DNA from: Zygnema cylindricum
Lineage: Eukaryota > Streptophyta > Zygnematophyceae > Zygnematales > Zygnemataceae
DNA length: 16,575 bases
Direction: 5' to 3'
Assembly: GCA_037447655.1 (NCBI GenBank)
Contig: JBBHKE010001642.1
Coordinates: forward strand, 64,001-80,575
Each line of letters opens with the position of its first letter. Position 1 is the first letter of the stretch. The notes under the pieces are model-generated. The model was not told where the DNA came from. It did not search any database and worked only from the letters and a program-made list of their open reading frames with translations. Made by a program: the position numbers and the translations under genes. This document shows, piece after piece, positions 8,541 through 16,487 of the stretch.

Positions 8541-9690
8541 ATCTCTTTCCCCCTAGAAATTTTTAGGCTGAAATTGTCGGCATCCTCTGATTTTTCTGCT
8601 TTGTTTGAACCTTAGCCTGAGCTGATACTGACTCTGTAGCAATTCCTTCCGCCTGAGTTGTAACTTGTGGTGGAGCATCCAGTGAAAGCACCAAAGGAAT
8701 TGAAGGAAGGTGTGTCCCACTTGCCTGTGGAAAGTAGACTTGATGTGTATCGTGAAAAAAAACATATTCATGTTTTATCTTTGCCTTTTGATCTGGCACT
8801 TTAAATAAGTAAACCGAATCCTGTTCATCTTTAATCTGGATATTTTTAGAGATAATGGCTTTTTGTTTTTAAAATACAAAAACACTATACCCTTTTGCAT
8901 TATCATCATACCCCATGAAAATTCTAGGTAAGCCCTTAGCCTCCATTTTCGATCTATCCTTTGAGGTGTCCAAAATAAAGCACTTGCTACCAAAGATCTT
9001 AAAGTGACTAACATCAGGTTTGTTTTGTGTCCATAGCTCATAAAGTGTAGTGCTAACAGATCTAGAAGCAATTATGTTCTTAATATAAACAACACAGTTA
9101 AGTGCTTCAGCCCAGAATTTCAAATCTAGAACTTTATCTAGAAGCATGGACCGAGCACACTTTGTTACTGTCCTATTTATTCTTTCGTAAACACCATTCT
9201 GTTTCGGTGTAAATGGAACTGTAAGATTGTGATTGATACCTTCCTGAAGGAGAAATTCTTCGAATTCCTTTAATGTGTATTCTCCCCCATTGTCCGATCT
9301 TAGCGCCAAGATTGGAACTCCATGAAGCTTTTATGCCCACGCTTTGTAGTGCTTGAAGTGAGTAAACACTTCATTATGTTGCAAGAAGTAAACTCTTGTG
9401 GACCTCGAGTAGTCATTTGTAAATGTAACCATATAGTGGACGCCTTCAGCTGAAGCCACTTGTGAAGGACCGAGAATATCATAATTTATAAGTTGCAAAA
9501 CTTTCTCTGATCTATGGTGTGTTTCCTTTGGAAATGGCAATCTATGGATTATGCCAAGTGAACAACCATCACATGATTTTATAGGATGAGAACTGAGAGA
9601 AACTCCATCAACTTTTCTCGAATTCACCATTTTCTTAAGACTATCAAAATTCATATGTCCTAACATTTATGCCACAACTCATTATCAGAT
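8541..9690 (-). pseudogene. pol: A2 integrase
   Basis: The pre-integrase zinc domain reads GHMNFDSLKKMV, then SCDGCSLG (CX2C) after a WHK remnant with a frameshift near 9665. The catalytic core has Asp in QLINYDILGP (codon 9480-9478), Asp in LRSDNGGEY (9294-9292) and Glu in GVYERINRT (9186-9184). Asp and Glu are separated by 35 residues, the classic DDX35E spacing. One in-frame TAA at 9331-9333 splits the core. The C-terminal region (GLPRIFMGYDDNAKGYSVFV) ends at TAA 8869-8871, the frame continues (VPDQKAKIKHEYVFFHDTHQ), and another TAA lies at 8563-8565. Catalytic residues are intact but the product would be truncated. Confidence 0.92.
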
Positions 9691-9952
9691 TGGACACTGA
9701 AGTAGAGAACATCATTTTTTTTTATATTCAGCCATGTCCATTTGGTACATTTTGCTAGCATCTCTAGTTCCTATTAGTGCTACCTTCCTTTTCTTGCTAA
9801 CAACCTGCCTACCTCTTTTCAAAATGACCTCAAAGCCTTTGCTCTCCACTAAGGATGTAGAAAAAAGATACTTCTAAAAGTTTGGAACATACAAAACATT
9901 GTGAAGGGTTCTCTCGACCGACTTTCCCCCCACATCTACCATTAAAGATACA

Positions 9953-10222
9953 TCACCTTGAGCTGAGGTTTAAACACTCATGCCACAAGCATAGTACATA
10001 CTCTTTGGAGACGTTTGGTGCAAATTCGTAAAAGGTTTCTTGTTCCAAGCACATGTGGGCCGACTCTCCCGTGTCCATGATCCATCCTTCATCTTTTAGA
10101 CCCTCCATGGGTTCTGCCATAGCAAATAACTCCGCCTCATCTGGCTCATTGAAGCTCAAAGACGCATCTGCATCAGTTACAGAAGCTGAAAAAGAGTGCA
10201 TTTCCACTGGTGGGATTTCCAA
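9953..10222 (-). pseudogene. pol: A2 protease
   Basis: An ORF of 89 codons carries WIMDTGESAHMC at residues 47-58, with the catalytic Asp at residue 50. Families of this type usually read DTGAS; here the fourth residue is Glu. The preceding ELFAMAEPMEGLKDEG matches ELFAMAAAMEGLKDAR of A1. Frame is lost after residue 70 and no full-length retropepsin remains. The pre-integrase region follows at about 9690. Confidence 0.82.
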
Positions 10223-10298
10223 AAAAAAATCTCTGATATTGGCTTTGCTACCAACCTGGCCTGTATAAACCTATCTCATTTTCCTTTTTCAGCTTAAG

Positions 10299-10340
10299 AC
10301 AATACCTGTATCCATGACCCTTCTTAGAACAATAAAAACA
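10299..10340 (-). pseudogene. gag: A2 nucleocapsid zinc knuckle
   Basis: The minus strand encodes CFYCSKKGHGYRYC, an intact CX2CX4HX4C knuckle that binds genomic RNA in retroelements. It is preceded by Asn/Gln-rich sequence (NQNQNQFN-like) containing stop codons. The corresponding knuckle of A1 has lost its last cysteine. Confidence 0.85.
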
Positions 10341-10542
10341 AGTAGTAGAAGATGGCCTATTCTGCCTCTGATTATACTAATTAAACTGATTCTGATTTTG
10401 GTTAAACTAATTTTTGTTCCGATTAACATGATTTTTTTTGTCAAATTCTATTGCAAAAGCTTCAACCTTTCCTTCTCTTTCAAGGAGTTTTGTATTAGTC
10501 TCTTCCTCCAATATAAGATTATACGCTAACTAAATGACTAGC

Positions 10543-10580
10543 TAGCTTTATCATGACTCGTTAGCTTTATCATGATTCGT
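10543..10580 (-). repeat. 19-bp tandem duplication in A2 gag
   Basis: TAGCTTTATCATGACTCGT at 10543-10561 is repeated at 10562-10580 with a single C/T difference. A1 has the sequence once. Nineteen is not a multiple of three, so the event shifts the gag frame; it looks like replication slippage. Confidence 0.85.
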
Positions 10581-11111
10581 TAGCTAAACAGACACACCTT
10601 TCATGCTTTTAAAAAGACCTCTAATAAGCAGAGCTGCCTGTTGAAACTCAGGAAATGACCCTCAAGCAGAAAAGTGTGCATCAATAAGTGCACGAAAATT
10701 GTCACAATACTCGACCATAGTTCCTCCCGAGTATTTGTATCCCCAAATTTTTCCAGCCACCAAGAGCTCCACCTGAACATTCGCTTTCTTAAAAGCGGAT
10801 TTCAGTGATGTCCAAATTTCCCTCGCCTTTTTCATTTTCAGTCGAGACATGACCAGATTTTCTGAATTACAAAAGATTAGATTGTTCCTTGCCATTGAAT
10901 TCTTTTTCGCCCAACTCGGATCTGTTTCATCAAGGGAGCCACCCAAAACCCCCAAAAAGTCAACAGTTTCAAACGACGATTCAACCATCGCCTCCCCGTA
11001 CGCATAATTTTGGCCATTGAAAATAGGGATTCTTGACAAAAGGCCCATACCCTGTTGTTCTACACCCACCGTTGCTAGCGGAGAACTAGCAGTAGTGGTG
11101 GAAGTAGACAT
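10543..11111 (-). pseudogene. gag: A2 gag capsid region
   Basis: The ATG at 11111-11109 opens 149 codons: MSTSTTTASSPLATVGVEQQ, RIPIFNGQNYAYGEAMVESS, then KEIW-like REIWTSLKSAFKKANVQ and EYCDNFRALIDAH. This is the UBN2-type gag of plant copia elements, which assembles the particle. A TGA at 10662-10664 interrupts the frame, but homology continues in the same frame (GSFPEFQQAALLIRGLF, then SMKGVSV) up to further stops. A 19-bp tandem duplication at 10543-10580 then breaks the frame ahead of the nucleocapsid. Confidence 0.88.
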
Positions 11112-11363
11112 TTAAAAACAGCAAAATTTGTCAAAACACCTACTCAACAACCAACTTTGATCCAACACAAAAAATGACTCAAAATGCCAATATGCGTAGA
11201 ATTTTTCGTAGTGATACACGACTCATTAATCTAACAATTCTTAAAATTGCAGCCCAAATGACTTAGTAAACAATAAGATATGATGTTTGGAATTTTCACA
11301 AAAACTGCCCTTAGAAAATCATATTCCCATAACTGGATGATTCAAAATTGTCTTAGTCCTAAA

Positions 11364-11370
11364 CTTTATA
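11364..11370 (-). promoter_or_regulatory. A2/B2 LTR TATA box
   Basis: The minus strand reads TATAAAG in CACAGTGAGTATAAAGTTTAGG. Upstream GTGTGACCAGTAGATACTCAC and downstream AGGACTAAG match the flanks of the B1 TATA box, supporting it as the conserved LTR core promoter. Confidence 0.6.
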
Positions 11371-11651
11371 CTCACTGTGAGTATCTACTGGTCACACTAA
11401 TACGGGTGACTGTACAAAAGTACTATCCTGACTAACGACAAAGTATCCAGTCTGTACTTTACTGTACCGTGAGAACCTCCAAAACTTAATTATTTTTTTC
11501 CAAAAATCTAATTAATGAAACACTAATTATTATTACACTAAACTACAAAACAATGTTATTCAAATATTTTCAGATGGCGAACCGTACAATAAACGTTCCA
11601 AGTGCTTAGTCATGGTGGTCGCTAAAGTCCAGCCAATTGTAGTAGTGTAGT

Positions 11652-11673
11652 ACGAAGCACGTGAGTGCTTCGT
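11652..11673. repeat. Perfect 9-bp inverted repeat around GTGA
   Basis: ACGAAGCAC-GTGA-GTGCTTCGT is a perfect palindrome with a 4-base loop, and CACGTG overlaps the left arm. It lies at the edge of the 31-bp tandem repeat in U3. A1 has a related but different palindrome (GTGCG and CGCAC near 2671-2686). Confidence 0.8.
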
Positions 11674-11750
11674 CACTTGTGGTCGCACGTGAATCATGCT
11701 TCGTCACTTGTGGTCCCACGTGAATCACGCTTGTAGTCCCAGGTGAATCG
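11666..11750 (-). repeat. 31-bp tandem repeat with CACGTG boxes in A2 U3
   Basis: TGCTTCGTCACTTGTGGTCG and its continuation at 11666-11696 recur at 11697-11727 with one substitution, followed by a partial unit at 11728-11750. Each full unit contains CACGTG, the plant G-box. Position upstream of the LTR TATA box fits an enhancer-like role; this is inference from motif and location. Confidence 0.75.
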
Positions 11751-11770
11751 CGTCCGTCGACACGACTCGA

Positions 11771-11939
11771 AATCAATGATCATAAAACGTAACGTACCAA
11801 ACATTTCCGAAATATCCGGACGTTTCCAATCAATGATCATAGAAATGTCCCGTAGCATACAATTCCAAAATATCCGTATGATTCCAAAAATACCGTACCA
11901 TATATTTTTCGAAGTATCCGGACCAAATCCGGCGATTCC
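11771..11939 (-). repeat. Degenerate 57-bp tandem repeat, three units
   Basis: Units at 11771-11827, 11828-11885 and 11886-11939 each end in TTTCC or GATTCC and share AATATCCG/AGTATCCGG blocks. The first two start AATCAATGATCATA. The A1 LTR has only about one unit's worth of sequence in the matching interval, so the array expanded after the two copies separated or was lost in A1. Confidence 0.7.
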
Positions 11940-12134
11940 AATCAGCTACTGCGTGACGCGTGTCGGTCGTCACTCCGTAAAACTTGCAAAGGTACAATAC
12001 ACTCTACTGTACTTTTGCTACTGTAATACTAATAAAGGTAAGTATTACATAAAACTACTTAGAAAATATTATTAGTCTATTTGGTCTCCTCTCACAGCCC
12101 TATCTACTGAATATAAAGATTTTAATTTTCAACA

Positions 12135-12149
12135 CTCCCCTAAATCTTT
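12135..12149 (-). promoter_or_regulatory. B2 polypurine tract
   Basis: The minus strand reads AAAGATTTAGGGGAG and runs directly into TGTTGAAAATTA. It follows the RNase H stop by a few bases. It ends in the same GGGGAG as the B1 PPT (5842-5847), and its exact abutment to the LTR shows that this LTR is the proper 3' end of B2. Confidence 0.8.
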
Positions 12150-12157
12150 AGACTTAG

Positions 12158-12516
12158 TCACTCACTTAGTCCAATTGCCTCTCTGCAAAACTGCAACTTA
12201 GGAGCAGAAAGGGCTTTAGTTAACATGTAAGCCACCATCTTCTCATCTGGTAAATAACACAATTTAATGACTTTTGCAAGTACTTTTTCTTTGACAAAGT
12301 GAAGTCTAACATCCATGTGTTTGCTCTTAAAGTGATGGCTAGGGTTAGAGGCAATTGCAATGGCTGCGTGGTTGTCACACCAGATAGCTTGAGGACCTGT
12401 TTGCATATACCCAAGTTCTTGTAAAATGTACTTTACCCATAGGAGCTCCTAAGGGCGGAAGCTGCTGCCATATATTATGACTCTATTGTGGATTGAGCAA
12501 TAACTTTTGTGTTACG
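12158..12516 (-). pseudogene. pol: B2 RNase H fragment
   Basis: It begins KVIAQSTIES-stop-YMAAASA near 12515-12460, then a frameshift. An open frame of 82 residues (12406-12158) follows: IWCDNHAAIAIASNPSHHFK, HMDVRLHFVKEKV, MVAYMLTKALSAPKLQF and CREAIGLSE. It aligns with the B1 RNase H (FCDNQAIIAIAK, HMDIRLSFMREKV, DRYGL). The catalytic Asp in CDNH is kept. The first part of RNase H and all of RT are missing. Confidence 0.9.
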
Positions 12517-12955
12517 TATTGGTATAGTTTAATTAGTAAGCGCTTAATGCGCATTTAATGTTCGGTTTGGTTTGGTATTGTTACGTGACGTTTGGAAGAA
12601 GTATATTGATGCGTATTGACTGAGAGGTTTTTATCAATTGAGTGAGAGTTGATCCTCCTTTTAGATTATGAAAGAGTTCAAAGAGTTAAAGGGAGTTTGA
12701 TATATGTGTGGTGCTTTGTGGTGTTTTTTGAGGAGTTAGAGGAAGTTAGTGAAGATTATCTTATATATGATTAAGATGAGTTAGAAGTGAGAGTTTTTTT
12801 AAGGATGTGAGGAAATTATGTAAGGAAATTTCTCAGTTGAATATTGGCTTCCTCGCGGTTATCTTTCTCTTGTGTGTGTTTTATCTTTTGTGCTTTCGGT
12901 TGCGTTTGCACTCACTTTTATTTTATTGTAAATATCCTTTCACGTTCATCATCCA
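12516..12955. other. Unidentified 440-bp interval replacing the B2 RT
   Basis: Sequence between the integrase tail and RNase H has no copia protein similarity in any frame. It is A/T-rich. TGTTACGT occurs at 12510 and again near 12569. The right part is pyrimidine-rich on the plus strand (TCTTTCTCTTGTGTG, then TTTTATTTTATTG). It could be a solo LTR or other small insertion accompanied by deletion of about 1 kb of RT. No clear target-site duplication or terminal repeat was found. The ORF at 12807-12995 is hydrophobic by chance. Confidence 0.5.
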
Positions 12956-13960
12956 TTCCCGGTCTTTCCTCGTTCTCTACCTCGGTTTGAACTAGAAGAT
13001 GTGACTCTAAGAGAGGGTCACTCTTACTTAGATTTTTCTCTTCCACTGCAAGGTCAGGCTGAACCGAAGTTCGGTTAGATGAATTTGAATCTAACTCATT
13101 TTCGGATTCAATTCTAATTCTAACCAGTTTAATGTATTTAAAGAGATCTATGGACTTTCCTTCATCCATGACTACAAAGTGTTTTACTAGAATGATATCT
13201 TCTCTTCTGAGATCATTAATTCTATACCCCTTTACATTTTTATCATATCCAAGTAGGTATCTAGGCTTTCCTGTTGCATCTAACTTCCAATTAGATTTTT
13301 TTGTGTTTAGACTAAACACTTGATTTCTGAACACCTTCAAGTCTCAAATATTAGATTTTCTCCCGGTCCATCTTTCATAAGGTGTATGTCGTTTTACTTT
13401 CGAGGTAAGGACTCTATTTTTAAGATAGTTAGCACAATTTATAGCTTCTGCCCAAAAGGTTTTTTCTTATCTTTTTATCCGATAACATACTACGGGCACT
13501 ATCACTTAATGTCCGATTTAGTCTCTCGCCTACACCGTTTTGTTCTAGGTTCTTTGGAACAGTCTTTTGGTGTTAAACCCCTTTTTTTTTCAAAAAATCC
13601 TCAAACTCATTAGATATTTATTCCCCCCCATTATCACTCCTCACTCTCTTTATAGGTGTCTCATGAAGGTTCTTACTCCATGCTTTATACTCTTTAAAAT
13701 AAGCCGAAGCCTCGGATTAGTTTTTCAAGAAATAGACCCTATAGTATCTAGACCAATCATTAGTGATAGTAAGAATAAATCTTTTCCTAATGGCACTTTG
13801 GCCGGTCCCCATATGTCAGTATAAACTAGATCTATGACCTTTTCACCTTTGTATGTTGCGCTTTTTGGGAAAGGCAATCAGTGGGCCTTACCTTGAGCAC
13901 ATCCACTACAGTCATCCAAGGTCTCCTTATCTCCAAAATGTATTCCCTCAACTACACCAT
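12956..13960 (-). pseudogene. pol: B2 integrase
   Basis: The start is MKKNGVVEGIHFGD, DDCSGCAQGKAH (zinc CX2C) and LPFPKSATYKGEKVIDLV. The core has YTDIWGPAKVPL with the first Asp at about 13820, SRYYRVYFLKN, then RVRSDNGGE near 13640. After frame loss it resumes as FWAEAINCANYLKNRV and HTPYERWTG. The region 13340-12956 is open and encodes FSLNTKKSNWKLDATGKPRY, YRINDLRREDIILVKHFVVM and DEGKSIDLFK, matching B1. The sequence around the catalytic Glu is frame-scrambled near 13530. The open frame continues into the foreign interval, ending at 12918. Confidence 0.88.
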
Positions 13961-14426
13961 TTTTCTTCATTTCTTTCAATCTATCGAGATGCACATGTCC
14001 CAATCTTTTATGCCACATCATCAAATCACTTACACCTGCATAGTAAATTCCCTTCTTTCAATTACACAAATTCAGCCTAAACATTCTTTGGCTACCATTT
14101 TCAGCTATGAAATACACTTCATTCTCATAGCTAGCAACAAAGAGTCCCATAATATTCTCCCATCCCCATACTTTGTCTTTACAGTAGGGATTTTTCTCAT
14201 TTTGGTAACAATTGTTTTTCTCTACACATATATATATATAGAGGCACTTGAATCAATAATCCATCCTTCTTCAGGAGCTTCTATTTCTCCAGCGAAAGCA
14301 CACTTATGCACCCTTCGAATCTCCGGCTCACCTTTCACCTCCAGCTCTTCGTTGAGGAGGAGTTCTCAATCGTTCTGATCGGAATCCTCTCCCATAACTT
14401 GTGTTTCCTACGACTGATTTACCGAT
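13961..14426 (-). pseudogene. pol: B2 protease to pre-integrase
   Basis: GWIIDSSASI near 14272-14240 matches the copia protease site WIIDSGAS, with the Gly replaced by Ser. A 13-base TA run (14228-14240) follows directly where the His-Met-Cys part normally stands. Downstream TKMRKIPTVKTKYGD and WHKRLGHVHLDRLKEM-like sequence at about 13990-14015 lead into integrase. The frame is broken repeatedly. Confidence 0.72.
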
Positions 14427-14681
14427 CTACCCCACTTTCAATCTCAGCTCCGTCATTTTAGTACACTGCGCCATGTCATGTCCCGCCTTCTTACAAAAGT
14501 GACAGAGCCACTTCGGAGGCATTGATCCACATTCGTCCGATTGGTTTCCTCTTCCTCCTTCACCAAAGTCGCCATAAGGTTTGTTGGAATCCTTATCCCC
14601 CCAGTTTGTTCTAACAGCCAATTCTTGAACACTTTTCCCTCCCCTCCGAATCTCAATTGTACTTTCCCTAATCAAAATCAT
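14427..14681 (-). pseudogene. gag: B2 gag C-terminus with zinc knuckle
   Basis: An ORF of 84 residues has a basic and acidic linker (IRRGGKSVQELAVRTNWGDK) and the knuckle CHFCKKAGHDMAQC (Cys60, Cys63, His68, Cys73), an intact CX2CX4HX4C. It continues in frame from the capsid part through a stop near 14697. This gag differs clearly from the A-family gag. Confidence 0.88.
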
Positions 14682-15316
14682 TCCGACAACGGAGTTCTAG
14701 ATCCATTGATGATCTGGCAAATGCTGAACCCTGTTAACAATGTTTTCATCATCATCTGGAAGTTTCATTAAGAGAGTATTCACCTTCTCTTCCTCGGTCT
14801 CCCTTTTCCTTGCTCTCTCCAACTCCATAAATAAGCTGGCCAAGTTACTAGAAAAGTCTAACATCTTTCCTCCTTTGTAAACATATGCTTGTACCTCTTG
14901 ATCTACCAACTCGTACCACTCTTGTAAATTTTGACAAGAGCCTCCCACAATTTGCCCGCCTTGTCCACATGAAGGTGAGGTGTAGCAACTGCTTGAGTGA
15001 GATGCTCGAGAATAAAATGAGTTGCCATAGTGTTGTTGAAATCCCAAATTTCACTATCATTTGCCTCGGTTTTCTAAATATCCAGTATCGGTACCCATCT
15101 AGTAACTATCGTTGTGAGTTTTTCCTTCCCCTTCTCCTTCCCTTTGTCTAAAACGATGCTTTCTCTATCATCTTCTACCGCCTCAGCCTCCGCAGATCCT
15201 CTTGTGAATCGAGATCCTCCAAACCCTACTGGAATTCTTAATTTTGCAGTTGGCCGCCGCACACGACCACACACAATGCCCCATAGCCGTTTTTCAAACA
15301 TTGCACCCCGCATCAT
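14682..15316 (-). pseudogene. gag: B2 gag N-terminal and capsid part
   Basis: Pieces in different frames can be read: IWDFNNTMATHFILEHLTQA and GKLWEALVKIYKSGTSW (about 15050-14930), then LASLFMELERARKRETEEEK, VNTLLMKLPDDDENIVNRVQ and HLPDHQW (14840-14697). These resemble the capsid region of plant copia gags (UBN2-like). At least two frameshifts separate them. The first 80 residues of the ORF at 15316-15074 are low-complexity basic sequence whose membership in gag is uncertain. Confidence 0.68.
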
Positions 15317-15383
15317 GGTTTCCTAGTATATAAACCCCGTTCTATTGAAAATGGGCACACTAGAGGGTGGGCCCATAACCTTA

Positions 15384-16487
15384 ATTCTGTGACCTCCATT
15401 GGCCCAATGAATGTCCAGCTTGTATGAATCCTCTGGGATAATATTTGCCCGTTTGAATTTCCCACTGAATAAGTGACACCTTGGGACTAAATATTCTGAC
15501 CACCTTCACCCTTGTGAAGGCCTAACTCCCATGAGTCGAACGCAAAAAGAATCACTGAATTTGCTCCCCTGAGATTTGAGGTATGGCTGGCCAAAGATGG
15601 CCTATAAATACAAAAGATCTCTAAAAGAGAGGTGCCTAAAAAAGTCTGAGTCCTAAACTCCCTCTTTGAACCCCCTACTACTACTGTACCCAACAAATTG
15701 TATGACTGTAAAGTACAAAAACGTACAGGTGCCATTGTACTTCACGTGGGCCATGGTACAGCATGGCTGTCTCGCTCACGCCTGTCACTTCCTGAGCTGG
15801 AGTTGCTCTCTCTTTAATATCCGTTGTCCACTCATGACTTGCCACGTGTCGTCCACAAACATTTGCTCGCAAACCGCCAAATTTCCATTCCGGTGGGCCG
15901 GCTCCTCTTTGAACCATCGATCTCGAAATGACATTTGATTTCATCTGTTGAAATCAATGTCGTTTCGTTCAATTCGTGTGTTCCAGTATTTTCATGCGGT
16001 CCTTTTCGTTCATTTTTCTTTCTGTGACGTAAATTGTTAAATGGAATATGTCACCGCGTAATATTTAAATTTGAATTACACCCATTAAACTTTAACGCTT
16101 CATCAAGACCTAACGGATATGGCGAACGACTATGCCGTACGGCGGTCATCTGGTAGGTCAAAGGATCAAATCTTGGTCTTGACCACCCATCTTTTGCAGG
16201 GGCTGTATCTTCTGCTCCCTCAGCCTATCTTTTTGTCTGCTTTAGGCAGCCATGGCTGCATGCAATCCTCAATGACTACGAAAAGTATGAGGACGGAAGT
16301 AAGATCATAGACTAAAAAGATTGAATTAAAAATACCTTTTTCAACTGAAATTCTATGGGCTCCATTGCCCACAGAATTCGCAGATCCAAAAGAAGCTAAT
16401 CTAGATAGTGCTGACTCCAAGTTGATATAAACCCAAATAAATGATCCCTTGACAATAAGAACCCCAATATACCTTCACCCCTGTGAA
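15384..16487 (+). repeat. Possible diverged direct-repeat pair at both ends of this span
   Basis: The pair is 15384-15518 and 16350-16487. Both arms start ATTCT-TG-CTCCATTG and end CCTTCACCC(C/T)TGTGAA, and the two anchors are 119 and 122 bases apart, so they are collinear. Similarity between the anchors is low. In the first arm CCTTCAC-CCTT-GTGAAGG is also a perfect 7-bp inverted repeat. The pair could be old LTRs, a duplicated exon or chance. Confidence 0.3.
15603..15610 (+). promoter_or_regulatory. TATA-like sequence in right flank
   Basis: TATAAATA in GGCCTATAAATACAAAAG is a good plant TATA box by sequence. No downstream gene or LTR boundary could be tied to it, so it is only a candidate core promoter. 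Confidence 0.3.

Larger units (their letters stand above)
7731..12134 (-). mobile_element. Ty1/copia retrotransposon copy A2, 3'-truncated
   Basis: Read right to left: LTR and leader (12134 to 11112), gag (ATG at 11111), nucleocapsid, protease, integrase and RT. It stops at 7731, just after the LTQKDV motif of the RT connection region. The RT tail, RNase H, PPT and 3' LTR are missing and the 41-bp minisatellite lies there instead. A2 is the best preserved element here: most domain boundaries are in one frame with nonsense codons rather than deletions. It is the sister of A1. Confidence 0.92.
11112..12134 (-). mobile_element. LTR plus leader shared by A2 (5') and B2 (3')
   Basis: On the minus strand it starts TGTTGAAAATTAAAATC immediately after the B2 polypurine tract and ends at the A2 gag ATG. 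It is homologous along its length to the A1 LTR/leader, but about 80 bp longer in U3 because of a three-unit repeat (11771-11939). TATAAAG lies at 11364-11370. AAGTTGGTTGTT at 11157-11146 matches the B1 leader. A weak primer-binding-like TTGGATCAAAG lies near 11167-11157, but I would not rely on it. The one LTR serves both as the end of B2 and as the start of A2. Confidence 0.75.
12135..15316 (-). mobile_element. Ty1/copia retrotransposon copy B2, RT deleted
   Basis: Read right to left: gag with zinc knuckle (15316 to 14427), protease (about 14270), pre-integrase and integrase (about 14110 to 12956), an unrelated 440-bp interval (12955 to 12516), RNase H (12516 to 12158) and PPT. It is the same family as B1, which lies inverted at 3057-7060. 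Frameshifts are frequent in integrase. The right boundary (5' LTR) is not identified; homology fades around 15,316. Confidence 0.87.

Noticed and set aside
11153-11168. tRNA-Met primer-binding site of A2 (TTGGATCAAAG)
   Set aside because: It resembles TTGGTATCAGAG with one gap and a mismatch, but A1 and B1 do not keep it at this place, so it is not annotated as a feature.
11743-12075. 110-codon plus-strand ORF
   Set aside because: It runs through the tandem-repeated U3 of the LTR and its sequence follows the 57-bp repeat period; no family features.
13881-14378. 165-codon plus-strand ORF with hydrophobic stretches
   Set aside because: It is antisense to B2 protease and pre-integrase, and the hydrophobicity comes from complementing A-rich codons.
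15681-15944. 87-codon minus-strand ORF as a gene
   Set aside because: No recognisable motif and an equally long ORF exists opposite; the region has promoter-like CACGTG motifs instead.
16119-16420. Host exon on either strand (63- and 66-codon ORFs)
   Set aside because: A donor-like AAAAAG/GTATTT and an acceptor-like TTTTCACAG are present on the minus strand, but the frame between them hits a TGA and I recognise no protein family; mentioned only within the repeat finding.
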